Under the pieces are notes generated by a model. The model was not told the origin of the DNA, searched no databases, and saw nothing but the letters and a program-made list of their open reading frames with translations. A stretch of DNA of 64,000 nucleotides, from NCBI GenBank assembly GCA_019635695.1, contig JAHBYZ010000003.1:126001-190000 (forward strand). Direction: 5' to 3'. The stretch is from Rhizobiaceae bacterium. GTDB lineage: Bacteria; Pseudomonadota; Alphaproteobacteria; Rhizobiales; Rhizobiaceae. Positions within the stretch are counted from its first letter, which is position 1. Each line of letters starts with the position of its first letter. Positions 8,235 to 16,686 of the stretch are shown here, piece by piece. A program made the position numbers and the translations under genes.

Positions 8235-10148
8235 ATGAAGTCACTGGACGTCATCACCATTGGCCGGTCTTCGGTCGACCTCTACGGCTCCCAGGTGGGC
8301 GGCCGGCTGGAGGACATGCGCTCCTTCAACAAATATGTCGGCGGATCGCCCACCAACATGGCTGTGGGCGCGGCGCGACTCGGGCTGCGCTCGGCGGTGA
8401 TTACCCGCGTCGGCGACGAGCACATGGGCCGCTTCATCCGCGAGCAGCTCGCGGCCGAGGGCGTCGACGTGCGCGGCATGGTGACCGACCCGCACCGGCT
8501 GACGGCGCTGGTGCTGCTCGGCATCCGCGACCAGAAGCAGTTCCCGCTGATCTTCTATCGCGAAGACTGCGCCGACATGGCGCTTTGCGAAGACGACATC
8601 GATCCGGCCTTCATCGGCGAAGCGCGCGCGGTCGTGGCGACCGGCACGCACCTGTCCAATCCGCGCACCGAAGCCGCCGTTCTGAAGGCGCTGCGGCTTG
8701 CCCGCGAAAGCGGCGCGCGCACCGCGCTCGACATCGACTACCGCCCCAATCTCTGGGGCCTGTCGGGCCATGGCGACGGCGAGAATCGCTTCATCGAGTC
8801 GGGCAAGGTCACCGCCAAGCTGCAGTCTGCGCTGCACCTGTTCGACCTCATCGTCGGCACCGAGGAGGAATTTCATATCGCCGGCGGCACCACGGACACG
8901 ATCGCGGCGCTGCGCGCGGTGCGCGCGGTGAGCGATGCGACGCTGGTGTGCAAGCGCGGGCCTATGGGCGCGTCGGCCTTCAGCGGCGCGATACCCGACA
9001 GCCTCGACGAAGGGCTTTCGGGGCCGGGTTTCCCCATCGAGGTGTTCAACGTGCTCGGCGCCGGCGACGGCTTCATGGCCGGGCTGCTGAAAGGCTGGCT
9101 GGACGGCGAGGATTGGCCGATAGCGCTGAAATACGCCAATGCCTGCGGCGCCTTCGCCGTGTCGCGCCACGGCTGCGCGCCGGCCTATCCGAGCTGGACG
9201 GAGCTGCAGTATTTCTTCGCGCGAGGCGTGCGCAACCCGGCGCTGCGGCTCGACCGAGAGCTGGAGCAGGTGCACTGGGCGACGAACCGCAAGGGCGGCT
9301 GGCCGGTACTGCGCGTCTTTGCCTTCGACCATCGCAGGCAGCTGGAGGAAATGGCGCAGGCGGCGGGCGCGGATGTTCGCCGCATCGGCCGTTTCAAGGA
9401 GCTTTGCCTCGCCGCCGCCCTGAAAGTCGCCGGCGGCCGGCCGGGCTACGGCATATTGTGCGATCAGCGGCTGGGGCAGGACGCCCTGTTCCGCGCCGCC
9501 GGCGAGCGCCTGTGGATCGGCCGGCCGGTCGAACTGCCGGGCTCGCGGCCGCTGGAGCTGGAGATCGGCGCCGACTACGGCTCGGCGCTGGCCGAATGGC
9601 CGGCCGGGCAGGTGGTGAAGGTGCTGTGCTTCTACCATCCCGACGACGATGCCGCGATGAAGCAGCGGCAGGAGGAAACGGTCGCGCGGCTCGCCGCGGC
9701 GGCGCGGGCGAACGGGCTGGAGCTGCTGCTTGAGGTCGTGCCGTCGAAGGTCGGTTCGATGACGGACACCACGACGGCGGCGATCATCCAGCGTTTCTAC
9801 GAAATCGGCGTCTACCCAGACTGGTGGAAGCTGGAGCCGATGCAGTCGCAGGCCGCATGGGCCGCGACCTGCGAGGCGGTCGTCCGCAACGACCCGCATA
9901 CGCGGGGCATCGTGGTGCTTGGGCTCGATGCCGGGATGGACGAGCTGAAAGCCAGCTTCCGCGCGGCGGCGCAGTTCGATCTGGTGAAGGGTTTCGCCGT
10001 GGGACGATCCATCTTCGGCGGCCCGGCAAGGCGCTGGCTGGCCGGCGAGACCGGCGACGAGGAAGCGGTGGACGAGATGGCGCAAGCCTATGCCGCGCTG
10101 TGCGCGGCGTGGGACGAGGCGCGGGGAATAAGGGGAGAAGCGCGATGA
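8235..10148 (+). CDS. iolC: Bifunctional 5-dehydro-2-deoxygluconokinase / 5-dehydro-2-deoxyphosphogluconate aldolase
   Basis: A 637-residue fusion. Residues 1 to about 325 form a PfkB-type sugar kinase, with the N-terminal glycine-rich block GGSPTN at 37-42 and the catalytic GAGD at 275-278. It phosphorylates 2-deoxy-5-keto-gluconate. Residues about 330-637 form a DUF2090-type aldolase domain that replaces a separate IolJ and splits the product into malonate semialdehyde and dihydroxyacetone phosphate. This fused form is usual in proteobacterial inositol operons. The start has only a weak ribosome-binding site (GACCTGGCC). Its stop overlaps the iolD start (ATGA). Confidence 0.93.
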   Translation: MKSLDVITIGRSSVDLYGSQVGGRLEDMRSFNKYVGGSPTNMAVGAARLGLRSAVITRVGDEHMGRFIREQLAAEGVDVRGMVTDPHRLTALVLLGIRDQKQFPLIFYREDCADMALCEDDIDPAFIGEARAVVATGTHLSNPRTEAAVLKALRLARESGARTALDIDYRPNLWGLSGHGDGENRFIESGKVTAKLQSALHLFDLIVGTEEEFHIAGGTTDTIAALRAVRAVSDATLVCKRGPMGASAFSGAIPDSLDEGLSGPGFPIEVFNVLGAGDGFMAGLLKGWLDGEDWPIALKYANACGAFAVSRHGCAPAYPSWTELQYFFARGVRNPALRLDRELEQVHWATNRKGGWPVLRVFAFDHRRQLEEMAQAAGADVRRIGRFKELCLAAALKVAGGRPGYGILCDQRLGQDALFRAAGERLWIGRPVELPGSRPLELEIGADYGSALAEWPAGQVVKVLCFYHPDDDAAMKQRQEETVARLAAAARANGLELLLEVVPSKVGSMTDTTTAAIIQRFYEIGVYPDWWKLEPMQSQAAWAATCEAVVRNDPHTRGIVVLGLDAGMDELKASFRAAAQFDLVKGFAVGRSIFGGPARRWLAGETGDEEAVDEMAQAYAALCAAWDEARGIRGEAR

Positions 10149-11974
10149 CGACGGTGAGGCTCACGGCGGCGCAGGCGATGGTTCGCTACCTCGCTGCCCA
10201 GCGCAACGAGGAGGGCGAGCAGCTGATCCCCGGCTGCTGGGCGATCTTCGGTCACGGCAACGTCGCCGGCATCGGCGAAGCGCTCTACGCAGCCGGCGAC
10301 GCCTTTCCAACCTGGCGCGCCCACAACGAGCAGGGCATGGCGCATGCGGCGATCGCCTTTGCCAAGGCGCGCAACCGGCGGCAGGCCATGGCGGTGACGA
10401 CCTCGATCGGCCCGGGCGCGCTGAACATGGTGACGGCGGCGGCGCTGGCGCATGTGAACCGGCTGCCGGTGCTGCTCATTCCCGGCGACGTGTTCGCCAA
10501 CCGCGCGCCGGATCCCGTGCTCCAGCAGGTCGAGGATTTCGACGACGGCACGGTGTCGGCCAACGACTGCCTGCGGCCGGTGAGCCGCTATTTCGACCGC
10601 ATCGGGCGGCCCGAGCACCTTCTGACCGCGCTGCCGCGCGCCATGGCGACGCTGACCGACCCGGCGCGCTGCGGGCCGGTGACGCTGTCCTTCTGCCAGG
10701 ACGTACAGGCCGAGGCCTTCGACTGGCCGGAAGCGTTCTTCGCGGAAAAGACGTGGCACCGGCGCCGGCCGCGCGCGGGGCGCGACGAACTGGCGGCGGC
10801 GGCGGAGATGATCCGCGCGGCGAGGAAGCCGCTCATCATCGCCGGCGGCGGCGCGCTCTATTCGGGCGCGACTGACGCACTCAGGGCGTTCGCCGAGAAG
10901 CACGCTATCCCGGTCTGCGAGACGCAGGCCGGAAAGTCGTCGCTGCCTTGGGACCATCCGCTCAATTTCGGCTCGGTCGGCGTCACCGGAGCCTCGTCGG
11001 CCAACGCGATCGCGGCCGACGCGGATCTGGTGATCGCGCTCGGCACGCGGCTGCAGGATTTTACCACGGGCTCCTGGGCGCTGTTCAAGAATCCCGCGAG
11101 GCGCATCCTCGCAGTCAATGTCGAGCCCTACGACGCCGCCAAGCACGGCGCGGTGGCGCTGGTGGGCGACGCGCGTGACACGCTTCTGGAACTGGACGCG
11201 CTGCTCGGCGATCACTCCGCACCTGCGCCGGACGCGAAGCTGAAGCGCGGCTGGCTGGCTGATGTCGATGCCGTGACGCGCGCGCCGAAGCCCGGCAACG
11301 CGCTGCCTTCGGACGCGCAGGTGATCGGCGGTGTGCAGCGCGCCGTCGGCGACGACGCGATCCTCGTCTGCGCCTCGGGCGGTCTGCCGGGTGAGCTGCA
11401 CAAGCTCTGGAAGGCGGCGCGGCCCAACGGCTACCATCTCGAATACGGCTTCTCGACCATGGGCTACGAGATTGCCGGCGGGCTCGGCGTGAAGATGGCG
11501 CATCCCGACCGCGAGGTGGTCGTGATGGTCGGCGACGGCTCCTACATGATGATGAATTCCGAGCTCGCCACCTCGGTCATGCTCGGCCACAAGCTGATCG
11601 TCGTGCTGCTCGACAATCGCGGCTTCGGCTGCATCAACCGGCTGCAGATGGCCACCGGCGGCCAGAGCTTCAACAATCTGCTCGATACCGCCCGCCACGT
11701 CGTGCCGAGCGCCATCGACTTCGCAACTCACGCAGCCTCGATGGGCGCGATCGCCGAGAAGGTGGACGGCATCGCCGCGCTGGAAGCGGCCGTCGGCCGC
11801 GCGCGTTCGTCGCCGCGAAGCCATGTCATCGTCATCGACACCGATCCGCTGGTCTCCACCGACGCCGGCGGGCACTGGTGGGATGTTGCCGTGCCGGAGG
11901 TGTCCGGGCGCGAGCAGGTGCGTGCGGCGCGCAAGGACTACGAGGCCGCACTGGCGCGCCGCGGCGCGAACTGA
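10145..11974 (+). CDS. iolD: 3D-(3,5/4)-trihydroxycyclohexane-1,2-dione hydrolase
   Basis: A 609-residue ThDP-dependent enzyme related to acetolactate synthase. The PYR-domain Glu region (HNEQGMAHAA) is near residue 62, and the ThDP/Mg motif GDGSYMMMNSE starts at about residue 463 and ends at LLDNRGFG. IolD opens the cyclohexane ring of the dione made by IolE to give 5-deoxy-D-glucuronate, the step that commits inositol carbon to central metabolism. It is translationally coupled to iolC. Length is normal for the family. Confidence 0.94.
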   Translation: MTTVRLTAAQAMVRYLAAQRNEEGEQLIPGCWAIFGHGNVAGIGEALYAAGDAFPTWRAHNEQGMAHAAIAFAKARNRRQAMAVTTSIGPGALNMVTAAALAHVNRLPVLLIPGDVFANRAPDPVLQQVEDFDDGTVSANDCLRPVSRYFDRIGRPEHLLTALPRAMATLTDPARCGPVTLSFCQDVQAEAFDWPEAFFAEKTWHRRRPRAGRDELAAAAEMIRAARKPLIIAGGGALYSGATDALRAFAEKHAIPVCETQAGKSSLPWDHPLNFGSVGVTGASSANAIAADADLVIALGTRLQDFTTGSWALFKNPARRILAVNVEPYDAAKHGAVALVGDARDTLLELDALLGDHSAPAPDAKLKRGWLADVDAVTRAPKPGNALPSDAQVIGGVQRAVGDDAILVCASGGLPGELHKLWKAARPNGYHLEYGFSTMGYEIAGGLGVKMAHPDREVVVMVGDGSYMMMNSELATSVMLGHKLIVVLLDNRGFGCINRLQMATGGQSFNNLLDTARHVVPSAIDFATHAASMGAIAEKVDGIAALEAAVGRARSSPRSHVIVIDTDPLVSTDAGGHWWDVAVPEVSGREQVRAARKDYEAALARRGAN

Positions 11975-11993
11975 GCCGGCTAGGGAGCATATG

Positions 11994-12794
11994 ATGGCAA
12001 AGCTTCACGTGAAGCCGGGCGGCACCCGCGGCAAGGTGCACGACGTCACGCCACAAAGCGCCGGCTGGACCTATGTGGGTTTCGGCCTTTGCCGGCTGGC
12101 GCCGGGCGAAACCGTGTCGGAGGCGACCGGCGGGCGCGAGGCAATCCTCGTGCTGGTCGAAGGCAAGGCGCGGATCTCGGCTTCGGGCCGCGATTTCGGC
12201 GTGCTCGGCGAGCGGATGAGCGTATTCGAAAAGCTGAAGCCGCATTGCGTCTACGTGCCAAACGATTCCGAATGGTCGGCGACGGCCACAACCGAGTGCA
12301 CATTGGCCGTCTGCACGGCTCCGGGCAAGGGCGGGCACGAGGCGGCGCTGATAACCGGCATCGGCATGGACACGCGGGGCAAGGGCACCAACACGCGCTA
12401 TGTCCACCCGATCGCCATGGAGGACCGTGACGTCGCCGACAGCCTGCTGGTGACGGAGGTGTTCACGCCGGCCGGGCACTGGTCGTCCTACCCGCCGCAC
12501 CGGCACGACGAGGACGATTTTCCGAACATGACCTACCTGGAGGAGACCTACTACCATCGCCTCAACCCGGCGCAGGGTTTCGGCGTGCAGCGCGTCTTCA
12601 CCGAGGACGGTTCGCTGGACGAAACCTTTGCCGTCGCCGACGGCGACGTGGTGCTGGTGCCGCGCGGACATCATCCGTGCGGCGCCCCCTACGGCTACGA
12701 GATGTACTACCTGAACGTCATGGCCGGGCCGCTGCGCAAGTGGCGTTTCAAGAACCACCCCGATCACGACTGGATCGCCAGACGCGACGCCTGA
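11994..12794 (+). CDS. iolB: 5-deoxy-glucuronate isomerase
   Basis: A 266-residue bicupin-fold protein. The metal-binding cupin block HRHDEDDFPNMTYLEETYYH near residue 165 is characteristic of IolB. It isomerises 5-deoxy-glucuronate to 2-deoxy-5-keto-gluconate, the kinase substrate of IolC. Two ATGs occur in tandem (11991 and 11994). The second is six bases from GGGAG and is preferred. It ends the iolCDB operon, where iolE would usually lie between iolD and iolB. Confidence 0.92.
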   Translation: MAKLHVKPGGTRGKVHDVTPQSAGWTYVGFGLCRLAPGETVSEATGGREAILVLVEGKARISASGRDFGVLGERMSVFEKLKPHCVYVPNDSEWSATATTECTLAVCTAPGKGGHEAALITGIGMDTRGKGTNTRYVHPIAMEDRDVADSLLVTEVFTPAGHWSSYPPHRHDEDDFPNMTYLEETYYHRLNPAQGFGVQRVFTEDGSLDETFAVADGDVVLVPRGHHPCGAPYGYEMYYLNVMAGPLRKWRFKNHPDHDWIARRDA

Positions 12795-12837
12795 CACGGC
12801 AGCCGCACCTGGACCAAAGGCTCTTCGCCAACAGCTC

Positions 12838-12889
12838 TTGACTTTCTTCGTAAGCGTTTGCATAGCTGTATCGGGGCGAAAACGCTTCG
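12838..12889 (+). promoter_or_regulatory. Candidate promoter with LacI-type operator
   Basis: TTGACT (12838-12843) followed after 17 bases by CATAGC (12861-12866) is a possible sigma-70 promoter for the downstream aminotransferase; the -10 is weak. The near-palindrome GTAAGCGTTTGC sits in the spacer, and a second AACGCTT half-site is at 12881-12887. Both resemble LacI-family operators, a layout expected for repression. Confidence 0.42.
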
Positions 12890-12970
12890 GAACAGTCAGC
12901 GCACAGTTTGTCTTGAGCGGCAGAGGTTGCGCGAGCCTCTCCAGATGCCCGATCTGCGTGGCATGTTCCG

Positions 12971-12980
12971 CAAGCGCTTG
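12971..12980. promoter_or_regulatory. LacI-type operator, perfect palindrome CAAGCGCTTG
   Basis: CAAGCGCTTG is a perfect palindrome 47 bases upstream of the aminotransferase start and about 119 bases from the operator in the candidate promoter. Similar sites flank the LacI gene at 14.3-15.3 kb, so one regulator probably controls both units, possibly through looping. Confidence 0.5.
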
Positions 12981-13027
12981 TGAATATGGCCGTCACGGTG
13001 TTCGCCGCGACATCAGGGAGCATGCGG

Positions 13028-14287
13028 ATGTACATCGTCGGAGAAGCGGAAATCGAGGCCGTGGCGGCCGTCATCCGGTCCGGGGCGCTGTTCCGCTACG
13101 GCGACGACAGCCAGTGCGAGCGCTTCGAGAAGCGTTATGCGCAGCATCTCGGCGCCGGCGACTTCGCGCTTTCGGCGAGCGGCACCTATGCTCTGGCGGC
13201 CGGCCTGATCGGCTTCGGCATCGGGCCGGGCGACGAAGTGCTGGTGCCGGCCCACACCTATATGGCGACGGCGACCTCGGTGCTGGCGGTGGGCGCGATT
13301 CCGGTGCTGGTCGACGTCGACCAGTCGATCACGCTCGATCCTGCCGCATTCCGCGAGGCGATCGGGCCACGCACCCGCGCGGTCATCCCGGTGCACATGT
13401 GGGGCGCGGCCTGCAACATGGACGCGATCATGGAGATCGCGGCGAAGCACGACATCCTCGTTCTGGAGGATGCGTGCCAGGGCGTCGGCGGCGCTTATGA
13501 AGGCCGCAAGATGGGCAGCATCGGCCATGCCGGCGCTTTCAGCTTCAACTATTTCAAGAACATGACCGGCGGCGAGGGCGGAGGCATCGCCTCCAGCGAC
13601 GCCAGGGTGATGGAGCGCGCGCGCTGCGCCATCGATCCGTGCCATTTCTACTGGCAGGGCCGCAGCGACTCGATCCGGCCCTTCGCCGGCATCGGCGCCC
13701 GCGCGTCGGAGCTGATGGGCGCGATGCTGAACGTCCAGCTCGACCGGCTGGACGACATGATCGCTTCGATGCGGCGCCAGCGCCGCGCCGTGCTGGACGG
13801 CATCCGCCCGCTGCACAATATCGGGTTGCAGCCCGCGCCGATGAACAGCCCCGATCACGACTGCGCGGCGCAGCTGATGCTGACCATGCCGAGCGCCGAA
13901 GCCGCGAAGCAGTTCGTTGCGGTGCTGCCGAGCGTGATCGCGTCGAAGACCGGTCGCCACACGTTCCCGCAATGGGACCAGGTGCTGATGCACGAGGGCG
14001 CGCATCACCCCGCGCTCAACCCCTACAAGCTGCCGGAGAACCAGGGCTGCCGCATGGACTACGACACCGGCGCATGGCAGCGGTCGATCGACATACTCGA
14101 CCGGACCGTGATGCTGCCGATGCACCCGCTGCACACCGATCAGGACATCGGCGATATGGTCCACAATATCGGGCAGGCCGCGCGCGTCGTCTTCGAGGGC
14201 ATGCCGGCAGCTGCGGCGAAGCTGCGGCGGCCGGCGGCGGTCGACCAGCAGAAGTTCGACAGCGTCACCACGGCCACCGGCACGTGA
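13028..14287 (+). CDS. DegT/DnrJ/EryC1/StrS aminotransferase, candidate inosamine (scyllo-inosose) aminotransferase
   Basis: A 419-residue PLP enzyme. The Schiff-base lysine is Lys177 in SFNYFKNMTGGEGG, the usual signature, and the PLP-binding Asp lies in EDACQGVGG about 25 residues earlier. The ATG at 13028 lies seven bases after AGGGAG and is preferred over upstream alternatives. Relatives interconvert keto-cyclitols or keto-sugars with their amines; the L-glutamine:scyllo-inosose aminotransferases of aminoglycoside pathways belong here. In an inositol cluster that also carries mocDEF-like genes, the likely direction is scyllo-inosamine to scyllo-inosose. An amino-sugar biosynthetic role remains possible but has no supporting neighbours. 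It converges on a LacI gene with a 7-base gap. Confidence 0.8.
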   Translation: MYIVGEAEIEAVAAVIRSGALFRYGDDSQCERFEKRYAQHLGAGDFALSASGTYALAAGLIGFGIGPGDEVLVPAHTYMATATSVLAVGAIPVLVDVDQSITLDPAAFREAIGPRTRAVIPVHMWGAACNMDAIMEIAAKHDILVLEDACQGVGGAYEGRKMGSIGHAGAFSFNYFKNMTGGEGGGIASSDARVMERARCAIDPCHFYWQGRSDSIRPFAGIGARASELMGAMLNVQLDRLDDMIASMRRQRRAVLDGIRPLHNIGLQPAPMNSPDHDCAAQLMLTMPSAEAAKQFVAVLPSVIASKTGRHTFPQWDQVLMHEGAHHPALNPYKLPENQGCRMDYDTGAWQRSIDILDRTVMLPMHPLHTDQDIGDMVHNIGQAARVVFEGMPAAAAKLRRPAAVDQQKFDSVTTATGT

Positions 14288-14294
14288 GCCGCGC

Positions 14295-15332
14295 TCAGGC
14301 CCTCAAGGAAGAGCTTTCGCGGATCGCCAGGGTTACCTCCAGCGTCAGGTCGGGCGGGCGGATGCCACGTTCGATCGCGTCGAACAGGCTGTTGGCGGCG
14401 GTCTCGCCTAGCGCCTCGCCCGGCTGCACCACCGTGGTGAGGCGCGGATTGCTGATCGCCGCGAACGAGATGCCGTCGAAACCGGTGACGGCAAGGTCGC
14501 CCGGCACCTCGACGCCGCGCGTCCGCAGAGCGTCGAGCATCGCCAGCGCCATCTTGTCGTCGTAGCAGATCAGCGCGTCCGGTCGCTCCCGCGCCACCAG
14601 CTCGGCGATGCGGCCGAACTCGGTTGCCTCGGCGCCGGCGGAATATTCGCGGATGCGCGGCTCGATCCCGCAGGCTTCCAGCGCCGCCAGCACCGCGTTG
14701 CGGCGCGTCATGTTCGACGCGAGGCCGGGGCCGTTGACGTAGGAGAAGCGCTGTTTGCCCTGCCCGGCAAGGTGCTCGATCATCATGCGGATACCGTGCT
14801 CGTCGTCGGCGCGCAAGCGTCCGAGCGGCGTGTCGGAAGCCATGTTGGCGTCGGGACCTTCCGGCGTGATGAACACGCAATGCGTCGGGCGCAGCTGCTC
14901 GATGGTTTCCTTGAGGTTCACCGGCGTGCTGCAGAAGGCGACGCCGTCGACCTGGTGCTCGACCAGCGTGCGCAGGCTGCGTTCCAGCCGGGCTGGCTCG
15001 CGCGAGCCGTCCATGACGATGACCGTGTAGCCCTTCAGGTCCGACGCCCGGCTGAAGCCGGCGACGACCAGCGCGTGCAGCGGGTCGGTGACGTCGGGCA
15101 CCAGCAGGCCGAGCGTCCTGCTGGACTTGCGCACCAGGCTGCGCGCCGCCGCGTTGGGCACATAGCCGAGGTCGCGGGCGACGCCGCGCACCAGCGAGCG
15201 CGTCTGCTCGCTGATTTCGGGATTGCCGCGCAGCGCGCGCGACACGGTCGCTTCCGAGATGTTCAGCGCCCTGGCGATGTCGGACAGTGTCGGCCGGGCC
15301 TTCAGCTTCGTTGCGCCGTTCGCTTCCGTCAT
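14295..15332 (-). CDS. LacI-family transcriptional regulator
   Basis: A 345-residue LacI-type repressor. After a short basic leader the HTH reads LSDIARALNISEATVSRAL, followed by the hinge helix region (YVPNAAARSL) and a sugar-binding-like sensor domain. The ATG at 15332 was chosen over a much longer open frame because the HTH begins about 15 residues in. It diverges from a MocA-type dehydrogenase across a gap with two LacI-like palindromes. Similar palindromes precede the aminotransferase that converges on it, so both are probable targets. The ligand is unknown, probably a cyclitol. Confidence 0.86.
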   Translation of the reverse strand: MTEANGATKLKARPTLSDIARALNISEATVSRALRGNPEISEQTRSLVRGVARDLGYVPNAAARSLVRKSSRTLGLLVPDVTDPLHALVVAGFSRASDLKGYTVIVMDGSREPARLERSLRTLVEHQVDGVAFCSTPVNLKETIEQLRPTHCVFITPEGPDANMASDTPLGRLRADDEHGIRMMIEHLAGQGKQRFSYVNGPGLASNMTRRNAVLAALEACGIEPRIREYSAGAEATEFGRIAELVARERPDALICYDDKMALAMLDALRTRGVEVPGDLAVTGFDGISFAAISNPRLTTVVQPGEALGETAANSLFDAIERGIRPPDLTLEVTLAIRESSSLRA

Positions 15333-15406
15333 GGCCCTCGCCTTCGCTCCCGAACGGGCGTCTGCCCCGGGATGCCGGAATGGATCATAAACGCCTAGCA
15401 TCACGC

Positions 15407-15418
15407 GCAATCGATTAC
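15407..15418. promoter_or_regulatory. LacI-type operator GCAATCGATTAC
   Basis: GCAATCGATTAC is a one-mismatch palindrome centred on ATCGAT. It lies 75 bases upstream of the LacI start and 139 bases upstream of the divergent dehydrogenase. It fits autoregulation. Confidence 0.5.
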
Positions 15419-15485
15419 AAACTGTCGCCTGCGCGAGCCGCCTTCGATCGGTGGAGAACAGTTCGACTTGCCTTGGCAGGAGCAA

Positions 15486-15499
15486 TGCAAGCGATTGCA
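15486..15499. promoter_or_regulatory. LacI-type operator TGCAAGCGATTGCA
   Basis: TGCAAGCGATTGCA is palindromic except at one symmetric pair. It lies 57 bases before the dehydrogenase start. With the site at 15407 it makes a pair about 80 bases apart, suitable for a tetrameric or looping repressor. Confidence 0.52.
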
Positions 15500-15556
15500 C
15501 TCGCCAAATCTGCGCGTTATTGCTGTCCGCTTGGCGACAGATCACCGGGAGGCGGT

Positions 15557-16669
15557 ATGCGCGTGGCGATCGTGGGAGCAGGCGGCATCGCACGGGTCCA
15601 TGCCCGCGCCATCGGGGAACTGGGCGGCAATCTTGTTGGCGTTTGCGGACGCACGCTTGCATCGGCGTCGGCATTCGGTGTGGCGGCTTACGACAATCTC
15701 GATGCGATGCTGCGCGAGCAGAAACCGGACGTGCTGCACATATGCACGCCGAACCATCTGCATGCCGAACAGGCGCTGGCGGCCTTTGCCGCCGGCGCGC
15801 ATGTGGTGTGCGAGAAGCCGATGGCGACTTCGGCCGACGATTGCATGCGCATGATCGACGCTGCCGGGAAGAGCAGGCGCGCGGGCGCCGTAACCTACAA
15901 CTACCGCGGCTATCCGCTGGTCGAGCATCTGCGCCGCCGCGTGCGCGCCGGCGACTTCGGTGCGATCCGCCGGGTTGGCGGCTGCTATCTCTCGGACGAC
16001 GGTTTCGATCCCGACAAATACATGTGGCACTTCACGCCCGGCAGTGTCGGCCCCGGCTATGCGCTGATGGATATCGGGGTGCACTGGCTCGATCTGGTCG
16101 AGCATGTGACGGGCGACCGTATCGCCGAACTGTCGGCGCAATTGTCGACGCACCAGAAGGCGCGGCGCTGGCGCGGCGGCGACGGGCAGGGACCGCGGCC
16201 GCCGGGCGAGGAGGCGGCCGACGGTTCGGTCGGCGTCGAGGTCGAGGTGGAGGATCAGGCCGACCTGCTGATCAGGCTCGGCGGCGGCGCGGCGGGCGCG
16301 TCGACGATCAGCTGCGTGTCGGTCGGCCATCCCAACACGATCGTGCTGTCGGTCGACGGATCGCGCAGCGGTTTCCACTGGAACCAGCAGGAGCCGAACA
16401 CCTGGCGCGAGCGCACGGCCGACGGCGCGCTCATCCGCCAGCGCTCGCCCGGTTCGGTGAGCGGTGGCGCGGCCTGGATGACGGCGCTGCCGGCGGGTCA
16501 TGCGGAAGGCTACATGGACGCATTCCGCAATGTCGTGCGCCTCGCCTGGACCGGCCTCAAGGGCGAGAGTTCGGACTTCCCGTCCTTCGCCGATGGCTTG
16601 CGCGGCCTGACGCTGGTCGAGGCGGCGGTGCGCAGCGCCCGCGAAAGGCGCAGCGTCGCGGTGGCCTGA
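15557..16669 (+). CDS. Gfo/Idh/MocA family dehydrogenase
   Basis: A 370-residue dehydrogenase with GAGGIA at residues 7-12, EKP in VVCEKPMATS near residue 87, and a catalytic block MDIGVHWLD. The start has GGGAGG four bases upstream. It is under the probable control of the adjacent LacI protein. The region HQKARRWRGGDGQGP...GEEAADG is an extended, charged insertion in the C-terminal substrate domain. Substrate is not identifiable; the LacI regulon it shares with the aminotransferase suggests an inosamine or inosose derivative. It converges on the racemase-like gene. Confidence 0.84.
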   Translation: MRVAIVGAGGIARVHARAIGELGGNLVGVCGRTLASASAFGVAAYDNLDAMLREQKPDVLHICTPNHLHAEQALAAFAAGAHVVCEKPMATSADDCMRMIDAAGKSRRAGAVTYNYRGYPLVEHLRRRVRAGDFGAIRRVGGCYLSDDGFDPDKYMWHFTPGSVGPGYALMDIGVHWLDLVEHVTGDRIAELSAQLSTHQKARRWRGGDGQGPRPPGEEAADGSVGVEVEVEDQADLLIRLGGGAAGASTISCVSVGHPNTIVLSVDGSRSGFHWNQQEPNTWRERTADGALIRQRSPGSVSGGAAWMTALPAGHAEGYMDAFRNVVRLAWTGLKGESSDFPSFADGLRGLTLVEAAVRSARERRSVAVA

Positions 16670-16686
16670 CGTCGAGCGTCGCTGCG

